13,614 bases of DNA from Clostridiales bacterium UBA4362 (GTDB taxonomy: Bacteria; Bacillota; Clostridia; TANB77; CAG-508): positions 1 to 13,614 of the forward strand of contig DGSM01000072.1 in the NCBI GenBank assembly GCA_002393975.1, written 5' to 3'. The notes under the pieces were generated by a model. It ran no database searches, was not told the origin of the DNA, and saw only the letters and a list, made by a program, of their open reading frames with translations. Positions 1 to 5,190 of the stretch are shown one piece after another. Position numbers and translations under genes: made by a program. How positions within the stretch are numbered: the first letter of the stretch is position 1; the number at the start of each line of letters is the position of its first letter.

Positions 1-10
1 ATCACCTCTT
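1..10 (-). promoter_or_regulatory. Ribosome-binding site of the next conjugation gene beyond the left edge
   Basis: On the minus strand the first ten bases read AAGAGGTGAT, a good match to the Shine-Dalgarno consensus. It overlaps the TGA stop (2-4) of the TrbL-like gene. A further gene of the same operon should therefore start just outside the window, with the same tight stop/RBS overlap seen between the other genes of this cluster. Confidence 0.55.
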
Positions 11-868
11 AAAAGAATTTATTAATCCAGACATGTTATTAGAAACCTCAAGATTTAGGCCACCAAAAATTTCTCTAACATAATGATTAATTTTAGTTAA
101 AGCATAAATTGATGCTACAGAAAGAAAATTATTTGAATCATCAGTAATAAAACAAATTACTAATATTAAAGGAATGAAACATTGTAGAACTATTAAAGAA
201 AAGAAACATTTAGACCAATTTTTAAAAATCCACGATGTGGAATTATTTATAAGGCATAGAAAAGCCAAAGGAGAACACATTATAAAAAATTGAACTAAAA
301 TGTATCTAACTGAATAAGAAAGCATTAAACCAAAAAGTCCAGTTGTAGTAATACTTTGAACAATACCTTGAATTGAAAATAGATCAAAAGAGATTTCTTC
401 TAAAGAAGCATTGTTATTAATATTACGAATTAAACTTGTAAAACAAACATCCTCATTAGAAATATTGGAACAGATTTCTTTAATAGATGAAGAAACTAAA
501 TAGTTTAAATTCAGTATTTGTTCACAAATAAAGTAAGAAAAGTGGATAACTAGAACAAAGAAAAACATCTTAAATAAAAATTGGTATGGCTTTTCAATTT
601 GAACTTCATTGAAATTGGCATAATATAGTTTAAAAACATAGTATAGTGTAAATCCTATTAGAAAGCTATCGGCTAAATATATTAAACCATGAGAGCCTAA
701 GATGTTTTGAAAGAAAGAATTTGAAACTAAATCTTTATTGATAAAAACTATATTATCTAAATCAGTATATATTTTTGTATCAATTGAAGATAAAAGGTTT
801 GAAAAAATAGTGTTTATAGTGTTGATAATTAAATTAACCACTTCGTCTTGATTTACTTGTGTATTCAA
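2..868 (-). CDS. TrbL/VirB6-like conjugal transfer membrane protein
   Basis: A 288-aa polytopic membrane protein, probably the inner-membrane channel subunit (VirB6/TrbL role) of a Gram-positive type IV secretion system. About five or six hydrophobic segments are visible, near residues 62-82, 98-118, 170-208 (two close together) and 222-243. The stretch RYILVQFFIMCSPLAFLCL followed by WIFKNW and FFSLIVLQCF resembles the conserved core of TrbL-family proteins in Firmicutes conjugative elements; this is recognition by eye. The start is a TTG at 866-868, chosen because AAAGGAGG lies four bases upstream and no ATG is equally well placed. It is the fourth gene of a minus-strand operon, 10 bp after the VirB2-like gene, and the operon runs on past the window edge. 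Confidence 0.72.
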   Translation of the reverse strand: MNTQVNQDEVVNLIINTINTIFSNLLSSIDTKIYTDLDNIVFINKDLVSNSFFQNILGSHGLIYLADSFLIGFTLYYVFKLYYANFNEVQIEKPYQFLFKMFFFVLVIHFSYFICEQILNLNYLVSSSIKEICSNISNEDVCFTSLIRNINNNASLEEISFDLFSIQGIVQSITTTGLFGLMLSYSVRYILVQFFIMCSPLAFLCLINNSTSWIFKNWSKCFFSLIVLQCFIPLILVICFITDDSNNFLSVASIYALTKINHYVREIFGGLNLEVSNNMSGLINSFKR

Positions 869-878
869 AATACCTCCT

Positions 879-1214
879 TTAAGAAACTATTGACTCAATT
901 GCTGATAAAATTAAATCTATCATTAGTAATAAGGCATAAGAAATTAAAGTACCACGTATTATCTTTTTTGACATTCTAATTCTTTCTTCATCGCCAAAAC
1001 TAAACTTTTTCATGAATAAACCAACGCCTACAGCTACTGCAGCCGCAGGAGTAGCTAGTTTCATAAACCAACTTTCAATGTCTTCGAAAGCTTTTTGCAA
1101 TTTATTTACAAACTTTGGAGTTGAAGCAAGAGAATAACTATTAGAAGTCGATATCAAGATAATAACTAGGAATAAAATAACAAGAAGGAAAAATAAAAAT
1201 TTTTGCTTTTTCAA
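879..1214 (-). CDS. VirB2/TrbC-like small membrane protein (pilin-type T4SS subunit)
   Basis: A 111-aa protein with an N-terminal hydrophobic signal-like segment (about residues 5-30), a short amphipathic region, an Ala/Gly/Val-rich hydrophobic segment (about 54-69), a charged loop (GDEERIRMSKK) and a last hydrophobic helix (about 88-108). This layout, with a charged loop between two membrane helices followed by IIRGTLISYALLLMIDLI, is typical of VirB2/TrbC-like proteins in Gram-positive conjugation clusters. The start is TTG (1212-1214), with AGGAGG seven bases upstream; that ribosome-binding site abuts the TGA stop of the coupling-protein gene. Position between a coupling protein and a TrbL-like protein supports the call. 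There is no catalytic motif to confirm it. Confidence 0.65.
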   Translation of the reverse strand: MKKQKFLFFLLVILFLVIILISTSNSYSLASTPKFVNKLQKAFEDIESWFMKLATPAAAVAVGVGLFMKKFSFGDEERIRMSKKIIRGTLISYALLLMIDLILSAIESIVS

Positions 1215-1228
1215 AAATCAACCTCCTT

Positions 1229-2599
1229 TCACTTAAAATAAGGGATCATAGAAAGCTTCTGCGGTTTCATTATTTTTGAACCATCCGAAAGGAATCCTAC
1301 GCAGGAGAAAGTTTCTAGATTTTGAGTAAAAAAGTTATAATCATAAATAAATTCAAATTGAGAATAAGAGTTAATACTTTCAGATAAGTTACTATCTATA
1401 GATACAAAACTTTTGGTAAAGAAATTATAGTCGCTATGCTTAGCATTTTCACTATAAGTAGTTGAAGTTTTTGTCTTTTCTTCTTTACCTATTTGCTTTT
1501 GTATATCTTCAATAGTAAAAATATCATCACATCTAAACCATAATTTATTTACTAAATTTTGAACGATTACTTTAACTGCATTTTGATTGTTCAACGTATT
1601 GAGTAAAGAAGTATAACTTTGAGTGGCTACTATATTAATACATTTTGATTCTCTACTTTGAGCATAGAATTCAGCATCATTGCTAGTTACATATTCTTGA
1701 TACTCATCAGAAATAAAGCACATTGGTCTAATAATATCTTTTTTGTCAGACAATTGTTTTAGCACATCTGTTTGAAAGTCAAGCTTTAAGTATGCAGCAA
1801 TTATTTTTGACACATTTCTATATTTAGCTATATTCATATTTAGAACTACAATTTTACCGTCTTTGATTACTTCATCAAAACCATAGAAGTTTTCATCTTC
1901 TTTAGCTGGACAAAATGTTTGTCTAACTTCATAATCTGAAATAAAAGGATTTGTTATTCTAGTAATATCAGATTTAAGAATATTAAAAGTTCTTGAATCT
2001 AATGAATAATAGTTGTTTTTTAAATAAGAAATAGCATTAGAAATGTTGTATATTTCAGATTTAGAAAAAGAATTTAAAATAAAAGCATCTCTTATTTCCT
2101 TGAGTTTGGAAGAAAAGTAATCTTGATCAATAATAATCTTGTGAAGTTCAATAAAATTAACAAAATTTTTGTTATAGGCTCTTATAATTGTTATTGAACT
2201 TTCAATAACCTGTTCTGCAACATCAAGCCAGTAGGATTCACTATTATTAGGAGAAAATAAAAGTAAAATAGACTTTAATCTATTAGCTATAATTGAACTA
2301 CTTAAAAAGGGTTTATCCAAAGGGTTATACTTATATTTTCCATTAAGTTCTATAACAATTAAATCATTTGCTCTAAAACAATCATTAGTAAAATTAATAA
2401 CTTGAGAATAATAGTTTCCTTTAACATCTAGAATTAGAAAGCCAGGTTTTTGTTTCATAGACAGTAATTGCCTGGTAAAAGGATACATAGCAGAACTTGT
2501 CTTACCACAACCAATAGAACCAGTAATTAGAATATTTTGATATAAGCTTTTCTCCGGAATATATACTTTTTCACCTGATAAGGATTTTCCTACAAACAA
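1229..2599 (-). CDS. Type IV coupling protein (VirD4/TraG family), ATPase part; N-terminus displaced by a frameshift
   Basis: This 456-aa part is the cytoplasmic ATPase of a conjugative coupling protein, which delivers relaxase-bound DNA to the secretion channel. Visible motifs are Walker A GSIGCGKT (residues 27-34), the D-x-KG strand ILDVKGNYYSQV (about 56-67), Walker B CFISDEYQE (D298, E299) and the sensor-like IVATQSY segment (about 324-330). The only initiation codon in this frame is TTG at 2599, which has no ribosome-binding site. The frame stays open upstream to a TAA at 2702-2704, and 16 further codons (KVSSNEESQ...) link it to the 78-aa ORF at 2646-2882, which encodes the two membrane helices expected at the N-terminus. 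Joined by a +1 shift the product is 550 aa, normal for the family. As sequenced, either the gene is disrupted, the assembly has a homopolymer error, or expression needs frameshifting. Confidence 0.8.
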   Translation of the reverse strand: MFVGKSLSGEKVYIPEKSLYQNILITGSIGCGKTSSAMYPFTRQLLSMKQKPGFLILDVKGNYYSQVINFTNDCFRANDLIVIELNGKYKYNPLDKPFLSSSIIANRLKSILLLFSPNNSESYWLDVAEQVIESSITIIRAYNKNFVNFIELHKIIIDQDYFSSKLKEIRDAFILNSFSKSEIYNISNAISYLKNNYYSLDSRTFNILKSDITRITNPFISDYEVRQTFCPAKEDENFYGFDEVIKDGKIVVLNMNIAKYRNVSKIIAAYLKLDFQTDVLKQLSDKKDIIRPMCFISDEYQEYVTSNDAEFYAQSRESKCINIVATQSYTSLLNTLNNQNAVKVIVQNLVNKLWFRCDDIFTIEDIQKQIGKEEKTKTSTTYSENAKHSDYNFFTKSFVSIDSNLSESINSYSQFEFIYDYNFFTQNLETFSCVGFLSDGSKIMKPQKLSMIPYFK

Positions 2600-2645
2600 A
2601 GAAAAGCTATTATTGTCTGCTTGAGATTCTTCATTCGAGGAGACT

Positions 2646-2882
2646 TTAAAAAAAGAATATATTTTTTTGAAAAGGATAAAAGATACAAAAAAAAGAAAGA
2701 ATTAAGAAGCTTATTTTTATTTTAAAAAATAGTTCTGGATTTTGTAAAAATAGATTAAAAATTTTTATGTTAGAGTTAAGATTATAAGATGAATTAAAAA
2801 TTGGCCTAAATAACAAGTAATATAAAAAAGTTATTAAAATAGCAAAAATAGAAGAAATAACATTAATCATGTTTAGCATCAC
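2646..2882 (-). CDS. N-terminal membrane domain of the same coupling protein, in another frame
   Basis: A 78-aa ORF with two hydrophobic helices (about residues 6-24 and 57-73) separated by a roughly 30-residue polar loop, the standard topology of a VirD4/TraG N-terminus. It stops at TAA (2646-2648), exactly where the ATPase frame needs a +1 shift to join. The junction window 2646-2701 contains T8 (2687-2694), A7 (2662-2668) and T7 (2648-2654) on the coding strand. Possible starts are GTG 2882, ATG 2879 or ATG 2870. None has a strong ribosome-binding site, and all overlap the end of the upstream 52-aa ORF, suggesting translational coupling. It is best read as the 5' part of one gene spanning 1229-2882 and not as a separate gene, although a genuine small membrane protein cannot be excluded. 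Confidence 0.6.
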   Translation of the reverse strand: MMLNMINVISSIFAILITFLYYLLFRPIFNSSYNLNSNIKIFNLFLQNPELFFKIKISFLILSFFCIFYPFQKNIFFF

Positions 2883-3021
2883 TAGAATTCTTGAGTCTTA
2901 ATTTTAACTTAGCACCTTGCATATTAGGAGACACTAAAACCTGAAAAAATGAATAGACATATACTATGCTAAACACAAGGTTAGCTAAGAATACAAGAAA
3001 GAAAAAATTAACTAATGTCAT
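2863..3021 (-). CDS. Small single-pass membrane peptide at the head of the conjugation operon
   Basis: A 52-aa ORF with a hydrophobic N-terminal helix (MTLVNFFFLVFLANLVFSIV, continuing to about residue 30) and a basic, polar tail ending KNSSDAKHD. The start is ATG 3021, preceded by AAGGATGTGAT, one mismatch from a full anti-16S match. A promoter (-10 TATAAT at 3057-3062) lies about 35 bp upstream, so this is the first gene of the operon. Its last 20 bp overlap the start of the coupling-protein N-terminal ORF. No family is recognised. Small membrane peptides are common at this position in Gram-positive conjugation modules, but a specific role would be a guess. Confidence 0.55.
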   Translation of the reverse strand: MTLVNFFFLVFLANLVFSIVYVYSFFQVLVSPNMQGAKLKLRLKNSSDAKHD

Positions 3022-3056
3022 ATGTATCACATCCTTAATTTGAATTTGTGAAATTG

Positions 3057-3085
3057 ATTATATAGGCTCGATGTAAAAGAGTCTA
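3057..3085 (-). promoter_or_regulatory. Promoter of the conjugation operon
   Basis: On the minus strand, TAGACT (3080-3085) and TATAAT (3057-3062) are separated by exactly 17 bp: four of six -35 matches and a perfect -10. It sits about 35 bp upstream of the first ORF of the conjugation cluster. Its -35 box overlaps the -35 box of the divergent DUF1858 promoter. Confidence 0.6.
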
Positions 3086-3112
3086 TACTTATCGATACAA
3101 ATGTGGTATAAT
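3084..3112 (+). promoter_or_regulatory. Promoter of the DUF1858 gene
   Basis: TATAAT at 3107-3112 is a perfect -10 box. A weak -35 (TATACT, 3084-3089) lies 17 bp upstream. The spacer contains the palindrome TATCGATA (3090-3097). The start codon follows 35 bp downstream, with AAGGGGAG as ribosome-binding site. Confidence 0.55.
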
Positions 3113-3147
3113 TCGTGTGACAAAATTCGACAAAGGGGAGAGAAGAA

Positions 3148-3363
3148 ATGGCAAAATTTAATAAAGACATGACCATTAATGAAATATTAGAACAAGATCC
3201 AGACAAGATAGATGTTTTATTAGCAACAGGAATGCATTGCATAGGCTGCTGGGCAGCTACTGACGAAACACTTGAAGAAGCTTGCCAAGTGCATGGAATA
3301 GATGTAGAAGATGTTCTAGAAGAACTTAATAAAGATAATAAAAAAGAAGAAAAGAAAGATTAA
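3148..3363 (+). CDS. DUF1858 domain-containing small protein
   Basis: A 71-aa protein whose body matches the DUF1858 pattern: DMTINEILEQDP at the N-terminus, a central TGMHCIGCWAA with a C-x-x-C pair (C31, C34), a third cysteine (C46), and a helical region ending VEDVLEELN. Such proteins are widespread in anaerobes, often alone or fused to hybrid-cluster or redox proteins. The CxxC suggests metal or iron-sulfur binding or a redox role, but no function is established. The C-terminus is a Lys/Glu-rich tail (KKEEKKD). The start is ATG 3148 with AAGGGGAG upstream. The gene is monocistronic, with a strong terminator after the stop, and diverges from the conjugation operon. Confidence 0.85.
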   Translation: MAKFNKDMTINEILEQDPDKIDVLLATGMHCIGCWAATDETLEEACQVHGIDVEDVLEELNKDNKKEEKKD

Positions 3364-3402
3364 AAAAGACTTGCAAGAATTACTTGCAAGTCTCTTTTTT
3401 TA
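3362..3402 (+). terminator. Bidirectional rho-independent terminator (DUF1858 gene and SDR gene)
   Basis: A perfect 10-bp stem, GACTTGCAAG (3368-3377) with CTTGCAAGTC (3383-3392), has the 5-nt loop AATTA. It is followed by a T-run on the plus strand and preceded by A6, so it also works on the minus strand. The SDR stop codon lies inside the T-run. It separates two convergent genes. Confidence 0.9.
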
Positions 3403-4119
3403 TATATACCATCCACCATTAATTTGAATTACTTGACCTGTAATATAATTATTCTTATCAATAGCAAGGACTAAGTTTGCTACATCTTTAGGTGAACCAA
3501 TTTTTTCTAAAGGAATTTCGTTTTTTATACTAACTAAATCATCATCTGATAAGTCTTTATTCATATCAGTATTAATAATTCCAGGAGCGATACTATTAAC
3601 TCTAATATTTGATGGTCCTAATTCTTTTGCTAAGGACTTAGTTAGACCATCAATTGCAGCCTTAGTCATAGAATATGGAACTTCACATGAAGCACCAGTG
3701 ATGCCCCAAATAGATGAGATATTTATGATGTGACCAGACTTTTGACTAATCATTGGTTTAGCAACAGCGCGAGACATGAAAAAAGCAGAATATAAATTAT
3801 TTTTTACAATATAATCAAATTCATCATCAGTATAATCGGTGAAAGGCTTAATTTCATCTACACCTGCATTATTTACTAATAAATCTATATGTCCATATTT
3901 ACCTATTGCATGATCAACAACTTTTAAACAATTATTGTTAACGGAAACATCTGCTTGGAATAAGTCAACATTTTCATTAAAATCTTCTTTTTTTGGTACA
4001 GTATGCCTATAATCTAAAATTACTATATAACCATTTTTAGATAATAATTGAACTATAGCTTTTCCAATACCCTTGGCGCCGCCAGTAACAATGGCAATTT
4101 TTTTATCTGATTTTTCCAT
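3400..4119 (-). CDS. SDR-family reductase (FabG-like; possibly EF-P 5-aminopentanone reductase)
   Basis: A 239-aa classical short-chain dehydrogenase/reductase using NAD(P)H. The cofactor motif TGGAKGIG is at residues 12-19, NNAG at 83-86, and the catalytic tetrad is N107, S136, Y149, K153 with the correct S-13-Y-3-K spacing. The stretch SSIWGITGASCEVPYS resembles the GASCEV signature I associate with YmfI-type reductases, which act on the 5-aminopentanone modification of elongation factor P; 3-oxoacyl-ACP reductase is the alternative, and the choice rests on memory of that motif. An ATG at 4146 gives nine more residues, but it lies against a TATAAT -10 box (4145-4150) and has no ribosome-binding site. 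ATG 4119 has AAGGAGG at ideal spacing and is the real start. No fatty-acid synthesis genes are nearby. Confidence 0.85.
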   Translation of the reverse strand: MEKSDKKIAIVTGGAKGIGKAIVQLLSKNGYIVILDYRHTVPKKEDFNENVDLFQADVSVNNNCLKVVDHAIGKYGHIDLLVNNAGVDEIKPFTDYTDDEFDYIVKNNLYSAFFMSRAVAKPMISQKSGHIINISSIWGITGASCEVPYSMTKAAIDGLTKSLAKELGPSNIRVNSIAPGIINTDMNKDLSDDDLVSIKNEIPLEKIGSPKDVANLVLAIDKNNYITGQVIQINGGWYI

Positions 4120-4144
4120 AAAAAATACCTCCTTGGCTAGTGGC

Positions 4145-4150
4145 ATTATA
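4145..4150 (-). promoter_or_regulatory. Extended -10 promoter of the SDR gene
   Basis: The minus strand reads TGATATAAT, an extended -10 box, about 26 bp upstream of the ATG at 4119. No good -35 box is seen at 17 bp spacing; TTGCTT (4165-4170) is 14 bp away. The extended -10 may compensate. Confidence 0.5.
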
Positions 4151-4164
4151 TCATAACTATAAAA

Positions 4165-4219
4165 AAAGCAAAATAAAAAAGTCTATAAACAGTAGACAAA
4201 CTATAGTTTAAAGACTTTT
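4165..4219 (-). terminator. Terminator of the tRNA operon
   Basis: On the minus strand AAAGTCTTTAAAC pairs with GTTTATAGACTTT (13 bp with one mismatch) around a loop of about 15 nt, followed by a T-rich stretch. It comes directly after the CCA end of tRNA-Thr. Confidence 0.65.
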
Positions 4220-4220
4220 A

Positions 4221-4296
4221 TGGAGCCACTTACTCGATTCGAACGGGTGACCTACTGATTACAGGTCAGTTGCTCTACCAACTGAGCTAAAGTGGC
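4221..4296 (-). tRNA. tRNA-Thr (UGU anticodon)
   Basis: A 76-nt cloverleaf including an encoded CCA. The acceptor stem GCCACTT pairs with AAGTGGC. The anticodon stem ACTGA/TCAGT holds the loop CCTGTAA, giving anticodon TGT (Thr, ACA codon). The T-loop GTTCGAATC is canonical. It is the last gene of a three-tRNA operon. Confidence 0.95.
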
Positions 4297-4302
4297 ATAT
4301 GA

Positions 4303-4377
4303 TGGTGACCCCGACGGGAATTGAACCCATGTCTCCGCCGTGAAAGGGCGATGTCTTAACCTCTTGACCACGGGGCC
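4303..4377 (-). tRNA. tRNA-Glu (UUC anticodon)
   Basis: A 75-nt cloverleaf with encoded CCA. The acceptor is GGCCCCG with CGGGGTC (one G-T pair). The anticodon stem TCGCC/GGCGG carries the loop CTTTCAC, anticodon TTC (Glu, GAA). The T-loop GTTCAATTC is canonical. It is the middle gene of the operon. Confidence 0.95.
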
Positions 4378-4398
4378 ATATTTTCTTAAAAAAGAAAA

Positions 4399-4474
4399 TG
4401 GTGAGCCATCGGGGAATCGAACCCCGGACAACTTGATTAAAAGTCAAGTGCTCTACCAACTGAGCTAATGACTC
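4399..4474 (-). tRNA. tRNA-Lys (UUU anticodon)
   Basis: A 76-nt cloverleaf with encoded CCA. The acceptor is GAGTCAT with ATGGCTC. The anticodon stem CTTGA/TCAAG carries the loop CTTTTAA, anticodon TTT (Lys, AAA). The T-loop GTTCGATTC is canonical. It is the first gene of the tRNA operon, downstream of a near-consensus promoter. Confidence 0.95.
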
Positions 4475-4505
4475 ATATGGTTTTGTTGTTGTGTCAACAT
4501 GAAAT

Positions 4506-4534
4506 ATTTTACAACAGATAATTCATTTTGTCAA
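4506..4534 (-). promoter_or_regulatory. Strong promoter of the tRNA operon
   Basis: On the minus strand a perfect TTGACA (4529-4534) and TAAAAT (4506-4511) are separated by 17 bp, ending about 32 bp before tRNA-Lys. Near-consensus strength fits a stable-RNA operon. Confidence 0.85.
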
Positions 4535-4559
4535 CCAAATTCAAGAAAAAAATAAACTA

Positions 4560-4597
4560 AAAGTACCGCTTAAGAACGGTACTTTATCTTTTTTATT
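4560..4597. terminator. Hairpin terminator after the carbohydrate-binding protein gene
   Basis: A 9-bp perfect stem, AAAGTACCG (4560-4568) with CGGTACTTT (4577-4585), has an 8-nt loop. It lies 30 bp after the stop of the minus-strand gene ending at 4618. The minus-strand tail is TTTTAGTTTATTTTTTTC; the plus-strand tail ATCTTTTTT is also U-rich, so either orientation could work. It mainly insulates the tRNA operon promoter from readthrough. Confidence 0.65.
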
Positions 4598-4617
4598 AAA
4601 AAAGACGAATATTTCTA

Positions 4618-5085
4618 TTAGAAACTTGAATCTTTTTCTGAATCATAACCAAATCCAAGAACTCTTGGTAAGAATTTAGCTGTACGCTTAATATTCATTA
4701 TGACTTTTCTAAAGAACTTTTGTACACCGCTTACAGGTTTTTCAAATACCATATCTTGTTGATCTATTACCATTAAAGCGAAAGGTCTAGGACTTATTTG
4801 GAATGAGTAGTTTTGCTTATTATTGTTGTCCCAATTTCCTTGATCATCTCTAAAAGCTAAATCAAGTGACTCAGCATCTGCTGGAATTGTAATTTCGGTT
4901 TGAAAACCTAAAGAAGTTCTCTTCATAGGCAAATCGATTTTTTGAGTCCAATCATTACCAAAAGTAAAGTGTAAGTAAGCTGTTTGGCAATCTCTTTGAT
5001 ATAACTCACCAGTATATGAAATTTTAACCGTTTCATCGCGTATTAACTTGTCTGTGTTAAAGAAAACGTTTCTTACTAATTCCAT
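4618..5085 (-). CDS. Small carbohydrate-binding protein (CBM25-like starch-binding fold)
   Basis: A 155-aa protein. Residues 1 to about 100 look like a family-25-type carbohydrate-binding module: FGNDWTQKIDLPM, then FQTEITIPADAESLDLAFRD, then GNWDNNNKQNYSFQI. The WDNN...Y ending and the conserved tryptophans are typical of starch/alpha-glucan-binding domains. There is no signal peptide, and no catalytic domain is attached, so it is probably cytoplasmic, perhaps targeting glycogen or a glucan. After the module comes a basic, amphipathic tail (FFRKVIMNIKRTAKFLPRV) of unknown role. The start is ATG 5085 with AGGAG six bases upstream. The gene has its own promoter (-10 at 5117-5122) and terminator. 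The family call is by eye; a related stand-alone module is possible. Confidence 0.65.
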   Translation of the reverse strand: MELVRNVFFNTDKLIRDETVKISYTGELYQRDCQTAYLHFTFGNDWTQKIDLPMKRTSLGFQTEITIPADAESLDLAFRDDQGNWDNNNKQNYSFQISPRPFALMVIDQQDMVFEKPVSGVQKFFRKVIMNIKRTAKFLPRVLGFGYDSEKDSSF

Positions 5086-5116
5086 TGCTAACTCCTATAA
5101 ACTAATATACAAATTG

Positions 5117-5145
5117 ATTATACAATAATTCTTAGTCAAGTCCAA
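5117..5145 (-). promoter_or_regulatory. Promoter of the carbohydrate-binding protein gene
   Basis: Minus strand TATAAT (5117-5122), with TTGGAC (5140-5145) 17 bp upstream, about 32 bp before the start codon. The -10 is perfect and the -35 is weak (3 of 6). Confidence 0.6.
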
Positions 5146-5190
5146 CAAAAATGCACTATTGTAAACTAAATGTAAAATTTTAGTAGTTAA

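Noticed and set aside
3027..3242. 71-aa minus-strand ORF upstream of the conjugation operon
   Set aside because: It is antisense to the start of the well-supported DUF1858 gene and covers both divergent promoters.
4259..4459. 66-aa minus-strand ORF
   Set aside because: It runs through the three tRNA genes; its peptide is a translation of tRNA sequence.
4221..4474. tRNA cluster as an attachment site for an integrated element
   Set aside because: No integrase gene or partial tRNA duplication is visible in the window, and the conjugation genes are separated from it by two host genes.
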